Below, in pieces: positions 1 to 11,303 of a stretch of 64,000 nucleotides of DNA. The notes below the pieces were generated by a model. It was not told the DNA's origin. It worked only from the letters and a program-made list of their open reading frames with translations, and did not search any database. Origin of the DNA: Dichetophora obliterata (Eukaryota; Arthropoda; Insecta; Diptera; Sciomyzidae); assembly GCA_963920525.1 (NCBI GenBank), contig OY986436.1, positions 31,041,574-31,105,573 of the forward strand. Reading direction: 5' to 3'. The stretch's first letter is position 1. Every line of letters begins with the position of its first letter. The position numbers and the translations under genes are program-made.

Positions 1-2
1 CA

Positions 3-383
3 AATCAAGAAGAATGGAAACTTGCAACGAGCATTTGTACTAAGGCTCGTCTAGATTGGGCACTTAGAACCTTTCAACCATTCAAATCAGCAGGTGTAGA
101 CGGCATCTTTCCTGCACTTCTACAAAAAGGTGCAGAAACTATATTGCCTCACCTAGTCAAAATAACTAGAAGCAGCCTTGCGCTGGGCTATATCCCAAGG
201 AAATGGAGAAGGGCGATAGTCACCTTCATACCAAAAGTAGGGAAAATAGACTACACGCTACCAAAGTCGTTTAGACCCATTAGCCTTACCTCATTTGTAC
301 TTAAAACAATGGAAAAGGTAATAGATAACTATATAAGAACTGAGATTCTGGAGAAGGCACCAATGCACCCCTGTCAACACGTC
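3..383 (+). pseudogene. LINE reverse transcriptase fragment, cut by the window edge
   Basis: The frame is open from base 3 and reads as the N-terminal part of a non-LTR reverse transcriptase. A 'KSAGVDGIFPALLQ' block is followed by 'PRKWRRAIVTFIPK', then 'SFRPISLTSFVLKTMEK', the fingers motifs of Jockey/R1/LOA-type elements. The similarity stops at about 383, after 'APMHPCQH', where the sequence would normally continue toward the catalytic YxDD. The frame then runs on to a stop at 440 in unrelated sequence. The upstream part lies outside the window. This is a dead 5'- and 3'-truncated copy. The clade is uncertain; the RNase H scrap at 57935-58375 could belong to a related family. Confidence 0.75.
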
Positions 384-440
384 TGCAACATGTCTGAAAA
401 AACTGATAGATTTTTGCGACGTGTATTTTTAGCGAAATGA

Positions 441-987
441 TTTTTTAAGAATGTTGTTGGTTTTTATTACGTCTATTCCAGTAAAAAAATTGTAATTGCA
501 AAAATATCTCGTCGCTTTTAATATTTCCACTCGCTACCTCTCGATCGTCGGCGGAGCTTTCACCCATTACGCCACTGAGGCACATTGTGATTGTAGGTTG
601 ATTAGCTAATAAGTATAAATTAGCTGATGGATAAGCTCACTTTGAAACTAAGGTACACCAAAATATAAGCCAAGGCATACCACATTTGACGTAAGATGGC
701 GCGTAACGAATCTATTTGACGAGTTATAAACGTTGATGGCGTTATAAACATATATAAATCATAATCCAAATTGATTGTTAACATACTTTAAAGGTATCCA
801 CATATGCATAAATATTTTCTATGGCACACACGAGATTGTTCACTTTTTTCTATGGCGGGACTATGAGGAAAGGAAAAAAATTTTCTATTCGACTAATAAA
901 CACCAAACTTTAGAAAAATTGTTCGCACACTCAAAAAAATGGTATTGTTATAATCGAGGAAGAAAAACGAAAAAATTTGTATGCACT
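441..987. other. non-coding AT-rich stretch
   Basis: This lies between the LINE scrap and the inverted-repeat element. No convincing coding sequence or recognisable repeat was found. Confidence 0.4.
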
Positions 988-1159
988 AGGGTGTCCTAAA
1001 AATATATAATTTTTTCTTTTGACAGATGTCGCGGCTTTAATACTTCCATTTGACCTTAAAAACACCCTCAGTGAAGAGCATCTCAATTGGTAAAGGTCTA
1101 TAGGTCGCAAATTCATTTTCTAATTTTCCCATACGATTTGTATGGTCAAAATCAGTTTC

Positions 1160-4100
1160 CAGGGGCGCAACTAGCGGGGGGTAAGAGGTTGGACTAACCT
1201 TCCTACTTATTTAGAGTAGGCCTAATTTTTATTTTTTACTAAATTTTCTTAAAATATTGATTTTAATAAACAATAATTATGAACGCATCAAAGCCAGTCA
1301 TACCTTTAATTGCCATTTTCATAACAAAAACCATTTTTAGTCGGCGATTTCACTTTAATTCATACCCAAAACTATCTTCAGTCGGCCAACTCACTTTCAG
1401 TCGTACCTTAAACAAAATTCAGTCGGCCAACTCATTTTAAGTCGTATCAGAGTTGAATTCTTGTAAACGAATCCAGTGTTTCTTTGTGACAAAATGCAGA
1501 AAAAGTTCAGAAAAATAGTATAAATTTTGTTAAAAAAGTACGGAAATAGTAATGCATAGTAATGTAAAAGGGAGCAGTGGGCCAAATGGAAAAAATGGAC
1601 CATTTTTAGTGCAATTGTGCAACCGTGTCCTTGACCAACATGATCAAAAAAACCGAAAATGATATTTTTATTTGACCAAAAATAAATAATATGGATTTTT
1701 ATTTAAGGTTTGAAAGATAAAATCAGATTACTATTTTTATATCTGAGCAAAAACTTGAAAATCAGAAAATAATGATTAATGCTTAAGTTTTTGGATAAAG
1801 CTCAATGATAACAGTCCCTGATACAAATACCTTGTCAAAAAGTTGAAAAAATAAGTGGAAAAAACCAGACCAAACGAACAAAGACTTACTCAGTCGCCAC
1901 ACATATTCCCTTTTTTTAAAACCTAATGAACCGTAGTCCAACGTTGGTGTAGAAAACTACATATTTTTTAATATATATATATATTTCCAAAATCGTTTTG
2001 TTTTGGGACAAAAGCAAGCTTACATGATTTTTATTTTATGCTAAGTGTAGATCAAAATCATGTTCCTTGTAGTATCTCAATTATAAATTTTTTCAAAATA
2101 TTTAAAAACTTCAATTCCTCATCTATACCTCAACGTGGAATTTAAAAGTTTTTCTCAACGTAGGACTACGGTTAATACATTTTTGTACAACTTTCTGAGA
2201 TTGAAATTTTTATCCAGTAATACCCAGCATTTGTAATAAAAAATTTAATGATCAAAATCGGCCAACATATTTAAAGAAATTTTCTTAGCTATAGAACTCT
2301 GATGTAAAATCTTTAATTTTATAGACTTAACATTTTAATTTAAATACAATTACAATAAATAAATAAATAATAAATTTAAAGGATTTAGTCAAACTATTGA
2401 AAACAGGTCCGTTTTAACTTTGAAACTCGAGATGATGGCGGAAAGAACAGCATTTTTAAATCTGCATTCAATATTCATTTATTATAAAAGCATCGTTTTA
2501 GGTCGTTGTTGATGTTCTAAACGAAATTTCCCAAAGCTCTAAGAAAATTGACCAGTGGACTCAAAATGCTGCATATTCGCTATCAAACCAACTCATTTCT
2601 GTGGACTTTATTACAAGTCTTGTTTTTATGAAAAATGTGCAAGTTAATATGAATCTCCTGACTGAATATCTTGAAGCCGTTGAACTGAATATTTTGGATG
2701 CTATGAAAATTATTTCTTGTAACCTTAAATGATTAGAAAAAAAAAATTCGGACTCTGAAGGTACGGATAACCTAATTAGTAGTGCTGTCGCATTCCTAAA
2801 ATCTTTTAATGTTGATGCTGAAAAGTAATTCTCAATTCGCCATCGCCGTCGTCTTGCGCCGAAACATTTGGATGATAACAATGCCAACGCGGTTTATTTT
2901 TTGATGCACAGGGGTCGAATTACAGCATCCGTGATTGAGCAAAATTACGAAGGGCACGACGAGACTCGACACTCTCGCATCAGTGAGGTTATCTTATCCA
3001 ATAAATTAAGCAGTTGATTAGAAACAATAAAGCCTCTGTATGAACTCTTTTATTGTACTAAATACAATTCTATTTTCTACTAACTTTACCCAAAAGCGAA
3101 TTCTAGAATCAATAAAATTGTTACCAAAAAATTGTTTGTTGGATTCACTTCAATTGAAAGTGGAATTTGATGTATTCTATGATCTATGCGAAGGCGTAGG
3201 AACTCTATCAGGTACAGCTAGTGTTTCAAAATGCAATAAAAAAATCTCTTCCTGCAGATAACAAAATGTCGCGTTTGCTGTGCACAGGTCCTGTTACTGT
3301 TTCAGCAAATGAGAGAATGGTCAGCAAATTAAAATAAGTTAAAAATTATTTAAGAACCACGAAAAGTGACTCACGTCTTAATGACTTATTAATACTTTCA
3401 TCTCAAAAGGACATAGTTGATCTCATTAGCTTAGATTAAATTGTGCAGCAATGGGCTACCTAAAAAAAAAGAGAATTAATATTTAAATGCTAAACTTAAA
3501 AATTAAGTTAGTATTTTTTATTAAAAACACTTTTTTTAATTAATTTAAAAAATTAAAAGAAAAAACCTTAAAGAAATTGAAAGCCCTGTTTATTTTTTAA
3601 CACATATAAACTATGAATTTTCAAAACAAAAACCAAAATTAATTCGGATTCGATAATGTTGAAATACTTTTATTGTTTTTTCTTTGATAAAGGGAACGAT
3701 ATGAAAACTGCCTTTAAGGGATCTTCTTCACTTGAAAAAATTTGAAAGATTGAAAAGTGTTACTATATGTGGGTTAAAAATTTCAGGATTTCTTAAAATT
3801 TTACCAAAGATTCTCGAAAAAGTCTGTTTGAGCTTTGTTTGAGAAACTGTTTTGCATTATATTTATTATTGTAAAATCTCTAAAATTATTACCTACAATC
3901 ATCTATTAAAAACGAAAACTCGAATTTTTAGAGCGTTAGAATGTAAATAATAGGGTAATTTTTCAAATTTTGTTTTGAATATGACGCCAAAAACAGGTAT
4001 GAGATTTAATTGGCTGATTATACGTAATCTTATAGTTTCAAGTATTATCGTTTGTATGAACTAAAAAATTTTCAGTTACCTGTTGTAAAAGCTGAAAAAT

Positions 4101-4472
4101 CGTTGCCACCTTTTTGGATTCACACATGATCCGCCTTGAAAAATGATGTACAAATTGCGAAAAGCTTAAGAAAGCAGATAAAAGGCCAAACCAAAAAAAA
4201 ATTAAAAACATACTTAATTATATGTATTTTGATGTACTCAATTTTTTTCATCATTAAAAAAGTTTTAGTTAAAATAATTACAAAGTGTTTTTCTTAGCCG
4301 TTCAAATGAAAAAGACCACTTAAGTTTTATTTATATTGATCGAACTTGATTGAGTAACTTTATATAATTCAACTATGTTGTATTTAAAAAAAAAGTCGGG
4401 ACTTTACGGTATCCAGTTGGCCGAAATACATTGATACCTCCCCCCAATCAAAATGGCCTCGGTACGCACCTG
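1160..4472 (+). mobile_element. hAT transposon, decayed, about 3.3 kb
   Basis: The ends are CAGGGGCGCAACTAG (left) and, in reverse complement, CAGGTGCGTACCGAG (right), imperfect terminal inverted repeats of hAT style. The flanking 8-bp duplications are TCAGTTTC (1152-1159) and ACAGTTTC (4473-4480), with one mismatch. The interior carries broken transposase coding on the plus strand. Insertion is confirmed by the empty site in the opposite arm of the host inverted-repeat element. Confidence 0.8.
2480..3445 (+). pseudogene. hAT transposase remnant (ZMYM1/DUF4371-like)
   Basis: Conceptual translation with several stops and frame breaks gives a hAT transposase. Around 2510-2890 it reads 'KKIDQWTQNAAY', then 'ISVDFITSLVFMKNV', 'LNILDAMKIIS' and 'HRRRLAPKHLDDN', blocks seen in ZMYM1-type hAT proteins. 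Around 3290-3430 it reads 'VTVSANERMVSKLK', a stop, 'VKNYLRTTKSDSRLNDLLI' and 'LSSQKDI', which is the C-terminal hAT dimerisation region. The part between is poorly conserved. The gene is inactive because of multiple in-frame stops. Confidence 0.75.
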
Positions 4473-5009
4473 ACAGTTTCGCTGGTAAATTGAATTTAGA
4501 GCCATTATCTTTCAAGCAGAATTGTTAAAAAATAACGTGTTCCCTTCAATTTTGTCTGTTATGACATATTCAAATTGCATTTTCATCGGATTATTTTTTG
4601 GTGGTTGCTTAAAACGATAAAAAAAAATATAAATAGAAGAAACTACTTGTAACATTTAATCCAAAAACATATAACAACCCTATTAATTTTTTTTTTATTG
4701 TGCATTCCAATTATTGTATCATAGTCTAAAATTTAAGACCAATAACAACAACGAAAATGGATTACTCTAAGAGATATTGATTTTTAATGAAATAATTTTT
4801 TGATAACAATTTTAATTGTATAATTATAAATTTAAATTACCTTAGATTTAAGTTTAAATGTTTCATAATAAGTTGAATTCAAATTATGTCTTTGAGCTCT
4901 GTACTATAATAGAACCTAGTTCTTAATATATTAATATAAAATAAATAAATAAAGAAAGAAATAATTCTAAGTAAAAGTATTCATTTATATAGGTAGCTCT
5001 AAGAAGTAA

Positions 5010-5324
5010 GCCACAGATCACCAAATAATAATTAGATGAAAATGAAATTTGAATATGTCAAAACAGACTAATTTGATAACTTCTAAACATAACGTAATTT
5101 GAGGGAATACGGCTTTTTTAACCATTTTGCTTAAAAGATAATGGCTCTAAATTCAATTTACCAGCAAAACTGATTTTTCCCCATACAAATCGTATGAGAA
5201 AATTAGAAAATGAATTTCTCTTAACCTTTACCAATTGAGATGCGCTTCACAGAGGATGTTTCTAAGGTCAAATGAAAGTGGAAAAGCCGCGGAAATCAAA
5301 CACGATTTTTTTTTGGTACACCCT
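5010..5324 (-). repeat. uninterrupted right arm of the inverted-repeat element
   Basis: This is the reverse-complement partner of the left arm at 988-1159 and 4481-4615. It carries a single copy of the target sequence (CAGTTTTGCTGG in reverse complement) exactly where the left arm holds a hAT element, so it acts as an internal empty-site reference. Confidence 0.75.
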
Positions 5325-7900
5325 TTTATGCACTTATAAATATTTGACTGAGGCACAAAATATCGCTTTAAAAATTATTTTACGTTACTGATTTCTTAAC
5401 TTAAACCACAAATATTAAAAATTCAAATAAAAAATCCAGGAATGAAAGCAGAAGAAAAACCAACGACACCTCATGCTCTCTTCAGACTTGTTTTCATTAA
5501 TACCTGAAACCGAAGGAAACTACACCACTAAATAATGACCGTCATCAATTGGGAAAAAGATTTAAATGAAAATACGAGTGAGTGTAAATTCCGGAAAACC
5601 AGACAACACTGTTGGAGAAATTTAAGCCGGCACGTTCTGAAAGAGCAACAACTAAACGGATTATGCATGTAATTAAACAGTAAAGTGTAGGCAATATCAA
5701 TACATATGCAAAAAAACACAACCACGCATGCACACACACACTCACACACACACAGAAACACTTATTGGCGTGCACTGATACTCAAAACCAAAATTCCATA
5801 CACAAATATATGCTTAGGGAAGCCATTCCTTGCATTAAAACAAGCTCGATAACAGAAGTGAACCAGCGGGAATCAACTGGGAAGCTGCATCCTATGAACT
5901 AAGTGTGGGCAAGGTATAGAAAAAAAAAAGGATATTCATAGAATAAAGTAGAAACATGGAAGTTGCTAACAGCAAGTCAGATAAATCAGATATTGATGAA
6001 AGCCAGAAGTTTGAAGCCAACACAGAAACCGCACACAAACACACACGCTTGCTAAGCGGAAGTTCGACAAATGCCATCATAACAAACATAATAATTAGCA
6101 TGCTACAACGTTGCACAGCCAGTAGTCAGGACGAAGAGCATTAGCAGCAGCTTCATTCACCGAGTTACCGAGTTGACGAAACTTAATAAAACGATAACGT
6201 AGCCGAGACTGGCAGGATGTAAGGATGTGAGGATGTTATGTGCAAGTGTTATTGCTATAGCATAACTGCATGTGTGTCATCGCTGATGTTGTCGTTTTGT
6301 TGTCGTTGTCATCGTCTATGTGAGGGTGATGATTTATGCAACCGGAAGTATGTTTAAAGGTAGTCAAGTTGGTGTAGTTGCAGGATTGGGGCAGTGAAAG
6401 AATAGGGCTAAGTTAGTGAAGTTTTGTGATAAAATTTATACTGCGGCTACGATTTGGTTTTTGGTTGGTGATATTGTGCTTTCAATGTTGTTGTTTGTTG
6501 TTGTTGCTCTATAACTTATTGACTTGGGCAGGATATGCGAAGCTATGATGATATCATTGGTATTTGTTTTGTTCCTGGTGTAAGTTATAAGTAGCTAGCA
6601 AAGCAAAATAACAAGCACACACTCCCACAAACTTAGATATCTGGCCTCATATGGCAACCCTGGCTATATGTGAACACTGAAAAGACCAAAAGCTGTAAAT
6701 TTAATATAGATGCGCATTAACAATTAACACGTTTGCTAATTAGGAAAATAAATTTGTAACAACCACAAGTTGATTTAAGGTGGAATGTATGTGTGTGTGT
6801 GTGTGTGTGCATGTGTTAGAAGTGACTGGAACGATGGCGTGTGTTTATTTTGTGTAGAACAGTGAGAAAGGTTAGGTTAGGATACTTGCAAGGGTAGAAA
6901 AGGAGTGAAACGATGGAAGTCAAGTGAAAGCTGATCTCAGAATAGCAGATATCTGAGCAGTAATTAAATTTCAAACCAGCTGAAGGTAGTTATTGATGCA
7001 AATTGTTTTACAACATATCGATAACGAGGTTGTGCAATATAATGGAATGTCTAATGTTGTTGTTGTTATTCTGATATGTGGCATCGCTTGTTACTATTCA
7101 TTGATCAAATAACTTATTAATTAAAAATTAAATTCAGCTTTAAGCTTAAGCATAAGCCCATTCTATCACTCGCTGGAAGGTGATGTGAAAATTGATTTGT
7201 TATGCAGTAAAATACGTCTCTTGAGGATTGTAACATTCTTGGAATTTGAGCTTTTCGTGCAAAATACATAAGAAATGCACGTTCCCCGAACATTTTTGGC
7301 AAATAATTGCGCATTTTGTGTTATTAATTACTCTTTTATACAACAAAATTATTAAATAGTAGATTTTAGGCCAAAGACCTCTATACGGAATTAAAAAGTG
7401 CTTACCTCAGATTCGAAATTAACAATATAAAATATGTAGGGAAGACTGAGGTAATGATCACTGGAAATTGCGGACTAACATCATATTTGTTCCCTTACTA
7501 GTGGTTGACAGCTGTAAATAGCTGTCATCAGTTCGTCTCATGTCAAGGTCATTTTTATTTCTGTACTCGAATGTTGTACACGCACTATTGCTTTGCTTTG
7601 ACAGCAAATAGAAATTTTGTTAAGTGTTTTTTTTTTTTTCAAAAGCTGAGGTATGACTCACACGCTCCAGGATCAATCGAAAGACCCTCGAACTTTCGTC
7701 AATTGAAAGGACTTGGTATTTTTTCGATTATAATATTGGGGGTTGGAATTAGTTTTAAAGGTTTTCTAAGAGATGGCGTAACTATCAATAGATCGCATCG
7801 GGCACACCTGTGACTATATTCATTTCAAAGCACATTGTCTAAGCTTCATTTTTCAGTATGTGTCATTCCACTGAAGTGTAAACAACATATATTTTTTTCT
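5325..7900. other. non-coding stretch with simple repeats
   Basis: I see no supportable gene. Bases 5720-5757 are CA-rich, bases 6791-6809 are a (GT)n tract, and GTT-rich patches occur near 6480-6510 and 7050-7065. This is one of the less repeat-like parts of the window and may be unique intergenic sequence. The last few hundred bases before 7909 probably belong to the mariner 5' region, but I could not place its terminal repeat. Confidence 0.4.
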
Positions 7901-7908
7901 CTGTGAAC

Positions 7909-8802
7909 ATGTCGACTTTCGTTCCAACAAAACGCAATTTGCGGGAAGGTTTACTTTTGTGCTTCCATTTGAAGAAAAAATCGGTTGAAGCACAACGCAC
8001 GCTTACTGAGGCTTACGGGGACTATGCTCCATCGATTTCTACTTGTGAGTACTGGTTCCGTCGGTTTAAAAATGGTGATTTTGATACGGAAGACAAAGAG
8101 CGTCCGGGCCAGCCGAAAAAGTTTGAAGATGAGGAATTGGAGGCTTTGCTCGATGAAGACCCGTGTCAAACCCTTCAAGAATTGTCAGAATCATTGGGAG
8201 TTGACTTATCAACGGTCGGCAAACGCTTGAAGGCCATGGGAATGATTCAAAAGCAAGGAAATTGGGTGCCGTACCAGTTGAAGCCGAGAGACGTTGAACG
8301 GCGATTTTGCATGTGCGAACAAATGCTTCAACGGCATAAAAGGAAGAGTTTTTTGCATCGTATTGTCACTGGCGATGAAAAGTGGATCCATTACGATAAT
8401 CCTAAGCGAAAAAAATCGTGGGGACCACCCGGCCATGCATCAACATCGAGGGCCAAGCCGAATATTCATGGCGCCAAGCTTATGCTGTGTATTTGGTGGG
8501 ATCAGAAGGGTGTCGTGTACTATGAGCTGCTAAAACCTAACGAAACCATCACTGGGCAACGCTACCAACAACAATTGATGCAATTGAGCCGAGCATTAAA
8601 GGTTAAACGGCCGGAATATGCCAAAAGACACGACAAAGTGGTTTTTCAACATGACAACGCACGGCCACATGTTGCAAGAACCGTCAAGGAAACGTTGGAG
8701 GCGCTGAATTGGGATGTGCTACCCCACCCGCCTTATAGCCCAGACATAGCCCCTTCCGACTACCACCTATTCAGATCGATGACGCATGGCTTGGCGAGTT
8801 AA
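7909..8802 (+). CDS. mariner transposase, C-terminally truncated
   Basis: Open frame of 297 aa for a Tc1/mariner-superfamily (mariner, DD34D) transposase, a cut-and-paste DNA recombinase acting at TA sites. The start is the ATG at 7909 giving MSTFVPTK, which matches the family N-terminus. An N-terminal helix-turn-helix DNA-binding region is followed by the WVPYQL linker motif. The catalytic acidic residues lie in 'IVTGDEKW', 'FQHDNARPHVA' and 'YSPDIAPSDYHLF', all intact. Full-length mariners are about 345 aa; this one stops after 'HGLAS', so roughly the last 45 residues are missing. There are no internal stops, so it is fairly young. Subfamily (mauritiana, rosa or mellifera type) is not resolved, and terminal repeats were not located with certainty. 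Confidence 0.88.
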   Translation: MSTFVPTKRNLREGLLLCFHLKKKSVEAQRTLTEAYGDYAPSISTCEYWFRRFKNGDFDTEDKERPGQPKKFEDEELEALLDEDPCQTLQELSESLGVDLSTVGKRLKAMGMIQKQGNWVPYQLKPRDVERRFCMCEQMLQRHKRKSFLHRIVTGDEKWIHYDNPKRKKSWGPPGHASTSRAKPNIHGAKLMLCIWWDQKGVVYYELLKPNETITGQRYQQQLMQLSRALKVKRPEYAKRHDKVVFQHDNARPHVARTVKETLEALNWDVLPHPPYSPDIAPSDYHLFRSMTHGLAS

Positions 8803-8870
8803 AAACAATTTTTAACGTGTGAAATGAATACATTACACATATTTATTAAAAAACAGTTAATTTTATAATA

Positions 8871-9403
8871 CAGGGTCCGCCATCTAACGTTTTTTTTTTC
8901 AACTAGTGCTTATTTCGTGAATGGTAACACTTAGCTCATGTCTGATTTGACAAATAATTAGTTTTATCCTTCCGCTGGTATAAATACAACGCTGGGAAAT
9001 ATTGCGACATTACTTTGAAAATCATGGTAATGTTGCAGAATGTGTGCGAAAATTGCGTACGGATTTTGGAATAAGAAAAACACCGTCAGCTCCGTATGTT
9101 CATTATCTTGTGAAAAAAGTGAAAGAAACTGGCATCCTCATCGATAAACCAAAGCGTGAAAAGCCAAAAACAGTGCGTACACCCGAGAATATTGCTGCTG
9201 TGGCAGAAAGTGGGCGTGAAGCGCCATCAACATCAATTCACCGTCGTTCTCAACAATTGAACATTTCGGAGACATCATTGAGACGAATTTTGCATAAAGA
9301 CCTTGGTATGACGCTATACAAAGTCCAATTGGTTCAGGAGTTGAAGCCAACAGACCACCCAATGCATTTTTTTAAAAAAAAAAACTTTATTTGGCGGACC
9401 CTT
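8871..9403 (+). mobile_element. internally deleted Tc1/mariner-type element, 533 bp
   Basis: The ends are CAGGGTCCGCC (8871) and GGCGGACCCT (to about 9402), an inverted repeat flanked by TA dinucleotides at 8869-8870 and 9404-9405. It holds the N-terminal third of a transposase and then jumps to the 3' terminal region after 9363, so it is non-autonomous. It sits directly downstream of the truncated mariner and 22 bp upstream of a hAT. Confidence 0.8.
8984..9363 (+). pseudogene. Tc1/mariner-type transposase, DNA-binding part only
   Basis: The frame reads 'RWEILRHYFENHGNVAE', then 'KPKTVRTPENIAAV', 'IHRRSQQLNISETSLRRIL' and 'YKVQLVQELKPTDHPM'. This is the paired helix-turn-helix half of Tc1-like transposases widespread in insects. 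Coding similarity ends at 'DHPM', just before the catalytic DDE domain would begin; after that the frame runs through the terminal repeat. There is no in-frame stop in the retained part. Without the catalytic domain it cannot cut DNA. It would encode at most a DNA-binding fragment. Confidence 0.75.
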
Positions 9404-9716
9404 TATATACATGTATATGTAGATCCAGTGGCGTAGCTAGGGTTGTTGGCACCCGGGGAGGAAAATATATTTTGCACCCTCAAAGGACTGGTATCCTTAT
9501 CCATATCTAAAATCTCTATAAAAAACTAAAAATTTTTAAATATACGGTTTTGTTTAAAATTTTTTATTTGCATCTTTTAATAATTTTGTTAAGATGCATC
9601 GAGTTAATTTAACTACTTTGTTTTAAAATATCAATTGGGTGTCTGAAAAAATATAAAAACATTATTTAATGATTAAAAATAATGAATAAAATCAAACTTC
9701 AAGGTACCATCAAGTC

Positions 9717-10187
9717 TTAAAATTCCTTCTTTCTTGCTTTCAGAGAAGCAAACTTTTCGATAAATTCATCGAAATCGATGTTCTCAGTCTCTTCGGCTTC
9801 AATAGATAATATTGAGAGGTCTGTAAGTCTTGACAGCCCCATTGTTGACCGTAAATAATTTTTTATTATTTTAAGTTTTGAAAAGCTAATTTCGCATGAA
9901 GCAACTGAAACGCAAATCATTAAAAATAATTTTAAACTTAGTGCTAGATTCGGCAACGTCTCTTTGAATCCCCATTCATATATAAAGTTTAAAAAATCTA
10001 TTGAGGTCGAGTTTTTTTGAGTTTCTAAAGAAATGTCTGCAGATTTAAGGTGCCTTCTTAGCCTTGGTATAAATATATATGGAATATGATGTCTTGCAAA
10101 GTTAAAGGAAAAATTAAAAAATTTTGTTTGTTGGAGCCGATTAAACCAACAGTGATTTTTGTTTTTTGAGTCAGTTCTTGACTCCAT
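9717..10187 (-). pseudogene. hAT transposase C-terminal (dimerisation) domain
   Basis: The reading frame of 156 aa contains 'CVSVASCEISFSKLKIIK', then 'NYLRSTMGLSRLTDLSIL' and 'SIEAEE', the hAT C-terminal dimerisation signature found in ZMYM1-like domesticated and transposon proteins. The N-terminal zinc finger and the first catalytic residues are absent, because the element is only 1.87 kb. Upstream on the minus strand the frame breaks at about 10188. It belongs to the hAT at 9426-11295. No function is expected. Confidence 0.8.
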
Positions 10188-10873
10188 TGACAGATGTGCT
10201 AAAGATCTTGAAACGAAATTTCACACAGCTTAGAAGATAAAGGAAATCCTTTGGTGGGACGTTCTCTGAGGCAATTAATACGGAAAACTATTGGGATTTT
10301 CGCAGCTACTTTTAATAACGCTTAAATTGCTGCATTGCTTCAATACTGCTTTAAAGACAAAATGCATATTTAATATAAACTAAATATTAAAATGTTCTGG
10401 AACTATTAACCATTTGCTTTTTTAGAAGCAAATTAATACATTACGTGTAGAACGTGTAGCCAAGAATAGTTTTTAGCATTTAAAAAATTAACATTGGAAG
10501 CACTGCTATTTTTTAACGGCCCTATCCAAAAACCGATTACAAACATTAAGTTTATATTAAGTTACATAAAAGCATTCAATAACAAAACTATATATCATAT
10601 GAAAAATTTGTGACATCAATCCAATTATAACTATGTATAAAATAAATAAAAATGTATGTATAATCTTTATGATGGTTGCACGCACCCTTCTCCAAATATT
10701 ATACCTATGAATATTTTAAATTAGTTTTAATTGATACAAACGCATTGTAAGGAATGCTTTGAGGTATTTTTGCACCTTTTGTCTTTTGTATTTTGCAATG
10801 TAACAGTACAGCCAATAAAATAAGTTCAATAATACTAGGCATTGAAAAAACATATATTAAGCGCTCCTATTAA

Positions 10874-11150
10874 CCCTCTGCGACTGACGTGGTGGTATGA
10901 CAGACACCATAAGATGTGTATATTTTGCAAAAATTATTTATGCTATATCAATAAATGTTAGCTTCATACGTCTTTTTAATTTTATATATTAGTAAATTAA
11001 AAAAATAATATACACTCTTAACTTTAAAATTTAATAGGTAAAGTAAGGAATAAAAAGCTAGTTTCGAAAATATAAGTTGTCAAAATGATGTCTGATGTAC
11101 TACCACGTCAGTAGAATTGTGAAAATTAAGGCACGTCAGTCGCAGAGGAC
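10874..11150. mobile_element. MITE-like element nested in the hAT
   Basis: Inverted ends share CCTCTGCGACTGACGTG, and subterminal sequence (TGACGTGGTGGTA on the left, TGACGTGGTAGTA in the right reverse complement) extends the match. TAA stands immediately outside each end, consistent with a 3-bp target duplication of PIF/Harbinger style; that assignment is inference. No coding sequence. Confidence 0.6.
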
Positions 11151-11303
11151 TAAAAACAATTTATGTTTATACAAACAAATTACACAATTTAGTACAGATT
11201 TATGTTAAAAACTGTTTTTGTTAATTTTGCACCCCTTCTGTCTGTGCACCCGGTGTGGACCGCCCCCCCCCCGCCCCACCCTTGCTACGCTACTGTGTAG
11301 ATC

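Larger units (their letters stand above)
988..5324. mobile_element. long inverted-repeat (foldback/MITE-like) element split by a hAT insertion
   Basis: Bases 988-1159 plus 4481-4615 match the reverse complement of 5010-5324 almost collinearly. Shared blocks include 'AGGGTGT', 'GCGGCTTT', 'CATTTGACCTTA', 'GCATCTCAATTGGTAAAGG' and 'CTGGTAAATTGAATTTAGAG'. Without the 3.3-kb hAT in its left arm the element would be about 1 kb with roughly 310-bp arms and about 390 bp of AT-rich core. No transposase is visible inside it. Outer ends are AGGGTGTCC on the left and, in reverse complement, AGGGTGTACC on the right. A target duplication could not be settled. Superfamily unknown. Confidence 0.75.
9426..11295 (-). 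mobile_element. hAT transposon, internally deleted, 1870 bp
   Basis: Terminal repeats are CAGTGGCGTAGCTAGGG (left) and CTTGCTACGCTACTG (right). The flanking 8-bp target duplication is perfect: TGTAGATC at 9418-9425 and again at 11296-11303. Only the C-terminal part of a transposase is retained, on the minus strand, and a MITE-like insertion sits at 10874-11150. Perfect target duplications suggest a fairly recent insertion. Confidence 0.9.

Noticed and set aside
5528..6144. Small open frames around CA-rich DNA
   Set aside because: Cysteine/valine-rich translations of CA repeats on one strand; no gene signal.
7505..7813. Plus-strand frame of 102 codons upstream of mariner
   Set aside because: Low-complexity start and no similarity; probably mariner 5' non-coding sequence and flank.
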